From NCBI GenBank assembly GCA_964345395.1, contig CAYFRA010000070.1, positions 1 through 7,604 of the forward strand: 7,604 nucleotides of DNA, in the 5' to 3' direction. Every line of letters starts with the position of its first letter. The first letter of the stretch is position 1. Shown piece after piece: positions 1-6,417 of this stretch. The notes under the pieces are model-generated. The model was not told the DNA's origin, did not search any database, and saw only the letters and a list, made by a program, of their open reading frames with translations. The DNA is from UPXZ01 sp964345395. GTDB lineage: Bacteria; Bacteroidota; Bacteroidia; Bacteroidales; Paludibacteraceae. The position numbers and the translations under genes are program-made.

Positions 1-131
1 AGTTTTAATTATTAATAAATAATACAATAATCAATTGCAAATATAATAATTTCTCGTGAAGTAACAAATTTCCTATATAATTATTTCATTATTAAGTTTT
101 ATAAAGAAATATAATGACTACAAAAGGGCAT
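1..131. other. A/T-rich intergenic stretch without a gene
   Basis: This stretch is very A/T-rich and broken by stops on both strands. Apart from the leftward promoter at 38-68 I see no coding region or RNA gene in it. Confidence 0.6.
38..68 (-). promoter_or_regulatory. Bacteroidota-type promoter firing out of the left edge
   Basis: On the minus strand this reads TTTG (65-68), 19 bases, then TATATTTG (38-45). That fits the -33 TTTG and -7 TAnnTTTG consensus known for the primary sigma factor of Bacteroides and Flavobacterium, with ordinary spacing. Transcription would begin near position 31 and run leftward. It lies downstream of the terminator at 132-172, so it should serve a separate minus-strand gene lying outside the window. 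That gene is inferred and not seen. Confidence 0.6.
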
Positions 132-172
132 AAAAAAAATCAGATAGGCATTTTGATTATACCTATCTGATT
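132..172 (-). terminator. Intrinsic terminator of the outer membrane protein operon
   Basis: AATCAGATAGG (138-148) pairs perfectly over 11 bp with CCTATCTGATT (162-172) around a 13-nt loop. On the minus strand the hairpin is followed by an eight-T run (132-139 read in reverse). It starts about 28 nt beyond the stop codon at 201-203, the right place to end the leftward transcript of the two genes to its right. On the plus strand the T-rich tract after it is interrupted, so it is mainly a minus-strand terminator. Confidence 0.9.
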
Positions 173-200
173 GTTATCTATTTTTACGATATCTTTAATC

Positions 201-1718
201 TTACATTCGCAGGCCGATAGTAAAAGTATAATTCGATCGGTTGTTATCAATAACCGTGGCACTTAAAGCACGATCTTGGTAAGGATAAAACTCTTCTTTC
301 TGTAAACGATTTGAGTAGGCAAAATCTAAAAACCAATTTCCTGAACGATAGCCCAAACCTAAGCTCAATAGGTTGGTATTAAACTTTTGGTCAAAATATT
401 CTGTATTGGTATTCACCGTGTTTTGCACCAACAACTTACCATCTTCATAAGACTGATTGGTAGCTGGTGACATAAATGCATAACCAGCACGCAGTGAAAA
501 CTTATCAGACAATCTTCCTTCAGCACCCAATTTGAGTAAATGAACACTGTTCAGAACTTTAGCCATATCTCTATTGACAATAGCAAAATCCTGAGCACTA
601 TTGCGAGTTCGCTCAAATTTTGAGAGGTTATAATTGATTAAATTATATTCAGCCGATAAGAAACCAGACTTGCCAAACACATAAGCTGCACTTGCTTGCA
701 GTTGCATTGGGCTCCACAAATTGTAATCGTGATAATGTGTCTCAGTTTTTGATGGGCTTTGCTCATCTTCAGGAATTAGCGATGAATCCAATGAAGCTCG
801 ACTCTCCTCCTCGATATAATTGATAGTTGGGGTGTGGAATGATAAACCCAAACGCAAACCATTATTCATTTGGTAAATCATACCCAATTTGGCATTAAGA
901 CCAACACCATTTTGAAGCAGAATATTATCCAAATCAAAACCTCCGCCATCTTCAAAATCTTCAGTAAGTCGTGAATAGAGTGAATAATCAATTGTTCTGA
1001 TATTCATACTTGCACCTACAAAGAAATTGTTGTTGTAGTTGCCTCCCCATCCGAAGTTCAATTCGTTCATCGAGCCATATTGCTCAAAAGTATATGCTGG
1101 CAATACCCGTTCGCCTGGGTGTAAAACTGACTTGAAATAGTCTCCATCTGGATCGATTAAGTATCCATTGAAACCTAAAACAGTTATCCAAGGCATTTGA
1201 GGATTATTATAGGATATATCACCAGGAATAGGATTATCTGGGCTTGAAAAGCCTGCTAAAAAATCAGTAAATGAGGTAGGCGACATACCGCCCTCTACGC
1301 TAAAATACTTATTAAAATCAGCCAACTTCTGGAATGAAAATGAGAAGTTAGAATTAACCAAACCATTCGGACTATCATAAACAGGCATGTTGACCACATA
1401 AGACACATTGCTAAAAGAAGTATTTGTTTCTCTTGGCTGAAAGTTTTCTCTATTGTGATAAACAATTGGTTTGATATCATTTACAGAAACATCTAAAGTT
1501 GCTGTCAATTCCGAGCTACGATACACACCAAGCCCAGCAGGGTTATCTTTGATTGCCGAAGCATCAGCACCCAATGCACCCATTGCACCAGCTAAACTCA
1601 TATATCGAGCCGTGCCTTGAATATCTGTTTGCGACAAACGCAAGGCATCATACTCTGTTTGAGCCTGTAAGCCTACAAACACTAAAGCCATTAATGTGAT
1701 TGATAAAATCTTTTTCAT
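201..1718 (-). CDS. OmpP1/FadL-like outer membrane beta-barrel protein
   Basis: This 505-aa protein is predicted to be an outer membrane barrel of the OmpP1/FadL group that Bacteroidota genomes often label 'hemin receptor' or 'aromatic hydrocarbon degradation protein'. Residues 1-19 form a signal peptide (MKK, a hydrophobic core, cleavage near LQA/Q). Residues 35-70 carry the family's N-terminal signature: GTARYMSLAGAMGALG, then a DNPAGLGVYRSSE stretch. The rest is Asn-, Tyr- and Ser-rich with alternating strands, as in a barrel. The last residues, FTIGLRM, end in Met instead of the usual aromatic residue. Family members carry hydrophobic compounds across the outer membrane; the substrate here is unknown, and the hemin label is not supported by anything visible. 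I chose the ATG at 1716-1718 because it gives a clean signal peptide after an A-rich leader. The frame stays open upstream to 1928, but that part overlaps the neighbouring gene and has junk composition. It follows the secreted-protein gene by 43 nt and is probably cotranscribed with it. Confidence 0.9.
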   Translation of the reverse strand: MKKILSITLMALVFVGLQAQTEYDALRLSQTDIQGTARYMSLAGAMGALGADASAIKDNPAGLGVYRSSELTATLDVSVNDIKPIVYHNRENFQPRETNTSFSNVSYVVNMPVYDSPNGLVNSNFSFSFQKLADFNKYFSVEGGMSPTSFTDFLAGFSSPDNPIPGDISYNNPQMPWITVLGFNGYLIDPDGDYFKSVLHPGERVLPAYTFEQYGSMNELNFGWGGNYNNNFFVGASMNIRTIDYSLYSRLTEDFEDGGGFDLDNILLQNGVGLNAKLGMIYQMNNGLRLGLSFHTPTINYIEEESRASLDSSLIPEDEQSPSKTETHYHDYNLWSPMQLQASAAYVFGKSGFLSAEYNLINYNLSKFERTRNSAQDFAIVNRDMAKVLNSVHLLKLGAEGRLSDKFSLRAGYAFMSPATNQSYEDGKLLVQNTVNTNTEYFDQKFNTNLLSLGLGYRSGNWFLDFAYSNRLQKEEFYPYQDRALSATVIDNNRSNYTFTIGLRM

Positions 1719-1761
1719 TTTTATATTCAATTTATTGTTTATACTCAAAATAAAAACTCTA

Positions 1762-3159
1762 TTATCGACGTCCGCCACCACCTGATGAACGAGAAGATCC
1801 GCCACCACCATACGAGCCGCCACTGCTTCTGGTTGAAGTGCCCGAGCTACCACCACCAAAAGATGATGTACTCGTTGTAGAGCGTGAAGGAGCTGAATAA
1901 GTCGAACTACTGCGGGTAGTTGTACCACTTGATGAAGAACTTCTTGTTGTGGTAGATGTGCCGCTTGTCATACTTCGCGTGTTCACACCCGAACGTGTGC
2001 CGCTATTTAATGTTCCAGATGAGCTGTTACCAACACGAGGATTGGTTCTATTGCTTATGGTATTGGTAGAGTTTGAAGTTATTCTCTCGCTATTGGCTCT
2101 TACACTGCTCCATTCGTTTGCCGAACGTACTGCTCCTGTTCTTAAGTTTGTATTCACTCCCGACCTGTCAGTCGAACGTAAGCTGCTAACAGCTGATGAT
2201 CTCACATCACGCGTTGCAGAGGGCAACTGGCGACTCACAGTAGTATTGTTAGCACGGGTATATGCACCACCCGAAAGCTCTCCTCTACCTGCTAAATTAC
2301 GATTATCTACAACTTGTCTTCCGGCACCTTGTCTGCGTCTATCTATTTGGTTTTCTGCCTTATACCAGTTGCCATAATAAGGATAACCCCAACCATAACC
2401 ATAGTGAGGATAACCCCAACCATAACCGTAGTAACTTCCATAATAAGGATAGCCATAACCAAAGCCATAGCCATAGTAACCGCCCCAGCCTGAATACCAA
2501 GGATCATAATATCCGCCATAATAAGGATGGCCCCAACTATGCAATCCGCCTAAACCCCAGCCATAGCCATAGTAGGGATAACCCCAATTGTGACGCCAAG
2601 CATAACTTCCGTAACTCATTGGAGAATATTGGTAGTTCCAATAATAGGGATTGTTCCAAGTGGGCGTAATGGTTGCATAGAACCCATCTACATAAACGTT
2701 CCAATAATTATCATCTAAGAAATAAATATCGTTATAATCGGGGTCGGCTATCGTTATTGAATATCTCGGATTGTGGAATCTGCGTATTCTTTCGGCATAC
2801 TCAAAATCGGACTCAGAGCCTTTGAAGCCTTGAAGGTAATAACCATCTTCATCAACATCATACTCCTCAACAAAGATCGAATCGGCAATAAGCTCACCAT
2901 CTATCACATAAACCGTGTCAGACACCGCCGTAATACGATTTCCATCTTTATCGACAAAAACGATTTCGCGTGCCCCATTGCGATAGACCACCGATTGATT
3001 ACTCTTATCTGCTTTTTTGGATTTTAATATTTTGCCTCCATCAAGCATATAAGCATCATTGGGCGAGATGTATATGTCATCAAACATTGCATTCGATTGT
3101 GCCAAAATTGACAAAGAGAAAAATGCAATCAATTGTAGAAGTAAAAGTAAGCGTTTCAT
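1762..3159 (-). CDS. Secreted Gly/Tyr/Trp-rich and Ser/Thr/Arg-rich low-complexity protein
   Basis: I do not recognise a named family for this 465-aa protein. Residues 1-21 form a signal peptide (MKRLLLLL, hydrophobic core, cleavage near ILAQ/S) without a lipobox Cys, so it should reach the periplasm or beyond as a soluble or surface protein. Residues 22-165 form an acidic, apparently folded domain with EIVFVDKDGNRI, SDTVYVIDGELIADS and a RIRRFHNP motif (125-131). Residues 166-266 consist almost wholly of Gly, Tyr, Trp and Pro, with units such as YGYGWGYP. Residues 267-465 are basic and Ser/Thr/Arg/Gly-rich, ending in SSRSSGGGGRR, and are probably disordered. The protein has essentially no Cys. 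I recall similar proteins beside OmpP1-like genes in other Bacteroidota, but this is memory, not a search. An adhesive, matrix or surface-layer role is speculation. The ATG at 3157-3159 is chosen for its signal peptide and the G-rich Shine-Dalgarno before it. The barrel gene follows after 43 nt. Confidence 0.88.
   Translation of the reverse strand: MKRLLLLLQLIAFFSLSILAQSNAMFDDIYISPNDAYMLDGGKILKSKKADKSNQSVVYRNGAREIVFVDKDGNRITAVSDTVYVIDGELIADSIFVEEYDVDEDGYYLQGFKGSESDFEYAERIRRFHNPRYSITIADPDYNDIYFLDDNYWNVYVDGFYATITPTWNNPYYWNYQYSPMSYGSYAWRHNWGYPYYGYGWGLGGLHSWGHPYYGGYYDPWYSGWGGYYGYGFGYGYPYYGSYYGYGWGYPHYGYGWGYPYYGNWYKAENQIDRRRQGAGRQVVDNRNLAGRGELSGGAYTRANNTTVSRQLPSATRDVRSSAVSSLRSTDRSGVNTNLRTGAVRSANEWSSVRANSERITSNSTNTISNRTNPRVGNSSSGTLNSGTRSGVNTRSMTSGTSTTTRSSSSSGTTTRSSSTYSAPSRSTTSTSSFGGGSSGTSTRSSGGSYGGGGSSRSSGGGGRR
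2381..2434 (-). repeat. Two 27-bp tandem repeats within the Gly/Tyr/Trp region
   Basis: Copies at 2381-2407 and 2408-2434 match at 25 of 27 bases; both begin GGATAACCCCAACCATAACC on the plus strand. Each encodes nine residues (YGYGWGYP plus H or Y) in the secreted protein. More degenerate related units continue to about 2600, including GGATAACCCCAA near 2576. The unit length is a multiple of three, so gain or loss of a copy would keep the frame. Confidence 0.85.
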
Positions 3160-3165
3160 TTCTTG

Positions 3166-3174
3166 TTCCCCCTT
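3166..3174 (-). promoter_or_regulatory. Strong Shine-Dalgarno-like site of the secreted-protein gene
   Basis: On the minus strand AAGGGGGAA sits 6-8 nt before the ATG at 3159. Genes of this phylum usually lack such a site, and no other gene in the window has one. It supports the ATG start over the in-frame TTG at 3189, whose reading frame would run through the site. Confidence 0.6.
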
Positions 3175-3275
3175 ATTTATTAAATTCAAATTTGCTTTAA
3201 TTTCTATTATATATTATATCAAGTATTGTGCCACAAAAAATGTAATGCACAAAACTTTATCTCAAAAATAGTCAA

Positions 3276-3293
3276 TTAATCAAATATGATTAA
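3276..3293. promoter_or_regulatory. 18-bp palindrome in the divergent control region, possible operator
   Basis: TTAATCA (3276-3282) and TGATTAA (3287-3293) are a perfect 7-bp inverted repeat around AATA. It sits one base from the candidate prmA -7 element and just past the predicted start of the leftward transcript. That is a typical place for a dimeric repressor site. No cognate regulator gene is in the window, and an A/T-rich 7-bp repeat can arise by chance. Confidence 0.35.
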
Positions 3294-3294
3294 G

Positions 3295-3302
3295 TAATTT
3301 TG
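3295..3302 (+). promoter_or_regulatory. Candidate -7 element of prmA
   Basis: TAATTTTG matches TAnnTTTG and lies 84 nt before the prmA start codon. No TTTG or TTG stands 17-23 bases upstream, so this is only a half-supported promoter. It directly abuts the oppositely directed -7 element at 3303-3310. Confidence 0.35.
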
Positions 3303-3334
3303 CAAAGATAAACATTATTAAACTTTCACATCAA
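3303..3334 (-). promoter_or_regulatory. Candidate promoter of the secreted-protein/outer membrane protein operon
   Basis: The minus strand reads TTG (3332-3334), 21 bases, then TATCTTTG (3303-3310), a full match to the TAnnTTTG -7 element. A start near 3297 would give a leader of about 137 nt. A second perfect -7 match, TATTTTTG (3263-3270), lies nearer the gene but has no TTG at a suitable distance, so I prefer the first. Confidence 0.5.
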
Positions 3335-3386
3335 TTGTAATGATGTAGTTTTTATAAGTTAAATTGAAATTAATTATACTTTAACG

Positions 3387-4241
3387 ATGAGATATACGGT
3401 ATTAGAATTGACTTTTGACAACTCCAATGATTATGTTGGTGATTTGTTAGCTGCACACTTAGGCGAATTGGAATTTGAAAGTTTTGAAATGACTACAGAT
3501 GGGATGAATGCCTATATTCAACAAAACAAACTCAATATTGAAGCTGTTGACGATATGCTTGCCGGGTTCAGTTATGACAAAACTGTAAAATATCATATCA
3601 AAGAGTTAGAGGATAAAAACTGGAATGAAGAGTGGGAGAAGAACTTTTTTGAACCCATCATTATTGACAATCAATGCGTTGTTCGAAGCACATTTCACAA
3701 TGAAATTCCAAATATGAAGTACGAAATCATCATCAATCCGCAAATGGCATTTGGAACAGGGCACCACGAAACAACCCATTTGATTATTTCCGAGATTTTG
3801 AAAAACGATTTCAAAGGAAAAGAGATTTTGGATATGGGCTGTGGTACATCTGTACTTGCAATCTTAGCTATCAAAAAGGGTGCTTTATCAGCTACTGCTA
3901 TAGATATAGATGATTGGTGTGTGAGAAACTCCATTGAAAACATCGCTCTCAATGATTTAGAGGAGAAGCAATTTGATGTTATTCAAGGCGACGCTTCGCT
4001 ATTGGGCAAAAAACTGTTTGATGTGATTTTCGCAAATATCAACCGCAATATTCTTCTCAATGATATGGAGAAATATGCTCAATCGCTTCGTGTTGGTGGC
4101 TCGCTATTTATCAGTGGATTCTATACAGAAGATGCAGAACAACTTGTGAGTAAGGCTGAAAAGTTTCAATTGAAAAAGACAAATGATGCTAATAAAAACA
4201 ACTGGATGATGATTCGTTTTGTTAAAACAGATTATTCATAA
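3387..4241 (+). CDS. prmA: Ribosomal protein L11 methyltransferase PrmA
   Basis: PrmA uses S-adenosylmethionine in the cytoplasm to methylate amino groups of ribosomal protein L11. The 284-aa length is close to that of known PrmA proteins (about 290). Residues 1-70 form the small N-terminal substrate-recognition domain. After DKNWNEEWEKNF (76-87) comes the hallmark NPQMAFGTGHHETT (117-130). The Rossmann SAM-binding motif I is ILDMGCGTSVLAI (147-159), followed by the acidic motif AIDID (171-175). FANINRNIL (215-223) is the expected loop near the active site, and SGF (243-245) is near the C-terminus. The first ATG is used because the N-terminus (MRYTVLELTF) fits the family and the upstream sequence is intergenic. 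It has no Shine-Dalgarno site, which is normal here. It is the only complete plus-strand gene in the window, divergent from the secreted-protein operon and convergent with manA. Loss of PrmA in E. coli is tolerated. Confidence 0.97.
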   Translation: MRYTVLELTFDNSNDYVGDLLAAHLGELEFESFEMTTDGMNAYIQQNKLNIEAVDDMLAGFSYDKTVKYHIKELEDKNWNEEWEKNFFEPIIIDNQCVVRSTFHNEIPNMKYEIIINPQMAFGTGHHETTHLIISEILKNDFKGKEILDMGCGTSVLAILAIKKGALSATAIDIDDWCVRNSIENIALNDLEEKQFDVIQGDASLLGKKLFDVIFANINRNILLNDMEKYAQSLRVGGSLFISGFYTEDAEQLVSKAEKFQLKKTNDANKNNWMMIRFVKTDYS

Positions 4242-4265
4242 TACTCATTTAATTCAAAATTGATC

Positions 4266-4284
4266 GGGTAACTCAAAGTTACCC
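4266..4284. terminator. Short hairpin between convergent prmA and manA
   Basis: GGGTAACT (4266-4273) pairs perfectly with AGTTACCC (4277-4284) around a CAA loop. It lies 24 nt beyond the prmA stop and 8 nt beyond the manA stop, so it could end both transcripts. No good T-run follows on either strand, which makes it a weaker terminator than the other two in the window. Confidence 0.55.
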
Positions 4285-4292
4285 CCGTTAAC

Positions 4293-5264
4293 TTAAACAA
4301 CAACCTTTAGCAAACGACTTGTAGGTTTAGGTGATAATGTGCAGTTTTTCAGACCCGCAGGCAAGAGAACTGACTCACCCTTTGTTAGCATCACATCTTC
4401 AAAACTATCACCTGAAATCATTAATTCACCATCAACACAAACTAAGGCCGTAAAAGAGCTATCGGCATTGTGTTTGATTGTGTAACTCTGATCGATATCC
4501 AATAAGTTGGTAGTGAAATAGTCGCAATGAACCAGTGGTATTTCTTGATTAACAATAGGAGTATAGCGGATTAGTGGATTGGGTGAAGCGGTAAATCTGC
4601 TCACTTCCATAGCCAAATCGGTATGAAGTTCACGCAGATTTCCATCGCTATCTCGCCTGTTAAAATCAAAAATGCGGTAAGTGATATCACTGGTTTGCTG
4701 AATTTCAGCAATCAACACCCCTTTGCCAATGGCATGTATCAAGCCTGCTGGAATAAAAACAACATCACCCTTTTTTACATATATTTTTTGAAGTAACTCT
4801 TCAATCTCTCCAGCTTCTAATGCCGCTAAATACGCCTCTTGGCTTGTATCCTCTTTGAAACCTATGATCAAATAAGCCTCTGGCTCTGCATCCAACACAT
4901 ACCACATCTCAGTTTTACCAAATGAATTATGCTTGCGACTTGCTACCTCATCATTGGGGTGCACCTGTATCGAAAGATCATCATTGGCATCAATCAGTTT
5001 GAAAAGCAAGGGAAGCTCCGTTTGAAATTTCTCGTAAACGCTTTTGCCAACAAGTGCAGCTTTGTGCGTTTCAATTAGCTCTTTGATAGATTTTCCTTCC
5101 CATTTGCCATTGGCAACAATGGAAATATCGCCAGCTACTGAAGAGATTTCCCAACTCTCACCGATATTAATTAAGCCATCAGGGTTTTTTCCAAAAAGTA
5201 ACTCCAAACGGTGACCACCCCAAATCTTCTCTTTAACTATAGGTTTAAATTTTAATGGATACAT
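4293..5264 (-). CDS. manA: Mannose-6-phosphate isomerase, class I (short form)
   Basis: ManA interconverts fructose-6-phosphate and mannose-6-phosphate, a zinc-dependent cytoplasmic step that feeds GDP-mannose synthesis or lets mannose enter glycolysis. The 323-aa protein is the short type-I cupin form, shorter than the E. coli enzyme of about 390 aa. The start MYPLKFKPIVKEKIWGG is typical. Zinc ligands are visible as Gln100 and His102 in SIQVHPND, Glu119 in GKTEMWYVL and His177 in IPAGLIHAIG. The class signature EIQQTSDITYRIFD covers 187-200 and contains the probable catalytic Arg197. I use the ATG at 5262-5264; the frame stays open to 5324, but that extra stretch runs into the terminator hairpin before it and encodes an atypical N-terminus. 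It follows galE by 92 nt, on the other side of a strong terminator, and no clear promoter is visible between them. Confidence 0.96.
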   Translation of the reverse strand: MYPLKFKPIVKEKIWGGHRLELLFGKNPDGLINIGESWEISSVAGDISIVANGKWEGKSIKELIETHKAALVGKSVYEKFQTELPLLFKLIDANDDLSIQVHPNDEVASRKHNSFGKTEMWYVLDAEPEAYLIIGFKEDTSQEAYLAALEAGEIEELLQKIYVKKGDVVFIPAGLIHAIGKGVLIAEIQQTSDITYRIFDFNRRDSDGNLRELHTDLAMEVSRFTASPNPLIRYTPIVNQEIPLVHCDYFTTNLLDIDQSYTIKHNADSSFTALVCVDGELMISGDSFEDVMLTKGESVLLPAGLKNCTLSPKPTSRLLKVVV

Positions 5265-5305
5265 AGCTGCTGGGTTTTCAATTTCTAAGTATTGCTTTTC
5301 ATTAT

Positions 5306-5345
5306 AAAAAAAAACAGAGAGCACCCCTAAAAGATACCCTCTGTT
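5306..5345 (-). terminator. Intrinsic terminator after galE
   Basis: On the minus strand AACAGAGGGTATCT (5332-5345) can pair with GGGTGCTCTCTGTT (5313-5326) over 14 positions, ten Watson-Crick and four G-U, around a 5-nt loop. The arm's end runs straight into a nine-T run (5306-5314 read in reverse). It starts 12 nt after the galE stop codon. This form is typical of a rho-independent terminator and should separate most galE transcripts from manA. Confidence 0.88.
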
Positions 5346-5356
5346 ATTATCTTGAG

Positions 5357-6400
5357 TTACTCCTCTTTCTTATCTTTTTTAGCCAAATTCAACTCCCATT
5401 TCCAGGCACTCCGTAGCGTCTCCTCAATTGTCTCCTCAGCTTTCCATCCAAGCTCATTGTTGGCATAAGTAGGATCAGCCCACACCTGCTCAATATCACC
5501 TTCGCGACGAGCAACGATTTTGTAAGGAACTTTCACCCCATTTACCTTAGCAAATGTATTGACCAACTCCAAAACTGACAGTCCACGCCCCGTTCCTAAG
5601 TTGAAAGTTTCGATATTGGCTTTGTTCTTCTTCTCCAGCATGCGTTTTACAGCAATAACATGTGCTTTTGCCAAGTCCACAACGTGGATATAGTCGCGTA
5701 TAGCAGTGCCATCAGGTGTGTTGTAGTTGTTACCAAATATCTGCAACTGCTTGCGAATACCTGCAGCAGTTTGTGTAATAAAAGGAACGAGATTATTGGG
5801 CACGCCGATGGGCAATTCACCTATTTCGCCAGAAGCGTGGGCACCAATTGGATTGAAATAACGCAACAAAACAGCTTTGTAAAAACTATCTGAATAGACA
5901 GTATCTTTGATAATCTCCTCACCTATTTGCTTGGTGTTGCCATAGGGCGAGAGTGCCACTTTGATAGGAGCCTGCTCTGTAACCGGCAAATCTTTTGGGT
6001 CAGGTTGTCCATAGACCGTGCAAGATGATGAGAATACAATATTGTTCACTTTGTGAATGGGCATCAATTGCAATATATTCATCAACGACACCAAATTGTT
6101 TCTATAATAATGTAAAGGTTGCTCCACACTTTCACCTACGGCTTTGCTCGCTGCAAAATGGATGATACCGTCAAAACCTTGATGCTTTTCAAACATCCTG
6201 TCTGTATTGACATAATCAGTGCAATCGATATTTTCAAAAGCGGGACGAACACCTGTAATTTTTTCAATGCCATTCAACACATCAATACTCGAATTGGATA
6301 AATTGTCGGCAACAACCACCTCATAACCAGCATTGATCAACTCAACTGTAGTGTGAGAACCGATATATCCAGTTCCACCCGTAACTAATATTTTTGCCAT
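5357..6400 (-). CDS. galE: UDP-glucose 4-epimerase GalE
   Basis: GalE interconverts UDP-glucose and UDP-galactose in the cytoplasm using bound NAD. It serves galactose use and supplies UDP-galactose for surface glycans. The protein has 347 aa, normal for the family. The NAD-binding glycine motif TGGTGYIGSH covers 7-16. The catalytic triad is visible as Ser126 in VFSSSCTVYG and Tyr153/Lys157 in SPYGNTK. RYFNPIGAH (180-188) and the C-terminal ARREGDIEQVWAD (297-309) are also family signatures. At the position of the E. coli Tyr299 gatekeeper this protein has Val306, which may allow UDP-N-acetyl sugars as substrates. The tail ends KKDKKEE. I chose the ATG at 6398-6400 over the in-frame TTG at 6415, since MAKILVTGG is the standard start. 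It follows the nucleotidyltransferase by 17 nt, with an A-rich leader, and so is almost surely cotranscribed. A terminator follows. Confidence 0.96.
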   Translation of the reverse strand: MAKILVTGGTGYIGSHTTVELINAGYEVVVADNLSNSSIDVLNGIEKITGVRPAFENIDCTDYVNTDRMFEKHQGFDGIIHFAASKAVGESVEQPLHYYRNNLVSLMNILQLMPIHKVNNIVFSSSCTVYGQPDPKDLPVTEQAPIKVALSPYGNTKQIGEEIIKDTVYSDSFYKAVLLRYFNPIGAHASGEIGELPIGVPNNLVPFITQTAAGIRKQLQIFGNNYNTPDGTAIRDYIHVVDLAKAHVIAVKRMLEKKNKANIETFNLGTGRGLSVLELVNTFAKVNGVKVPYKIVARREGDIEQVWADPTYANNELGWKAEETIEETLRSAWKWELNLAKKDKKEE

Positions 6401-6417
6401 TTGATTTTTGTTCAAAA

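Noticed and set aside
1719..1928. N-terminal extension of the outer membrane protein frame to 1928
   Set aside because: The extra 70 residues are Val/Ala/Leu/His-rich, overlap the 3' end of the secreted-protein gene, and would bury the clear signal peptide that starts at 1718.
1949..2669. Plus-strand open frames of 142 and 135 codons opposite the secreted-protein gene
   Set aside because: They are antisense shadows of the low-complexity coding sequence. Their His/Asn/Ser-rich or Leu/Val-rich composition mirrors the repeats, and they overlap each other.
3160..3189. Upstream TTG start for the secreted protein
   Set aside because: It would add MNLINKGEQE before a standard signal peptide, and its codons contain the Shine-Dalgarno site of the ATG.
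2773..3271. Three plus-strand frames of 70-84 codons
   Set aside because: They overlap one another and the 5' half and leader of the secreted-protein gene, and show no recognisable domain.
3695..3952. Minus-strand frame of 85 codons inside prmA
   Set aside because: It lies wholly opposite well-supported prmA motifs and has no features of its own.
5265..5324. N-terminal extension of ManA
   Set aside because: The added residues run into the galE terminator hairpin and its T-run, and the family normally starts at the MYPLKFKP position.
5660..6301. Two plus-strand frames of 60-77 codons inside galE
   Set aside because: They are antisense to conserved GalE motifs and have no domain or leader of their own.
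6401..6415. TTG start for GalE
   Set aside because: The ATG at 6400 gives the standard MAKILVTGG start; the TTG lies 2 nt from the preceding stop codon and adds an atypical MNKNQ.
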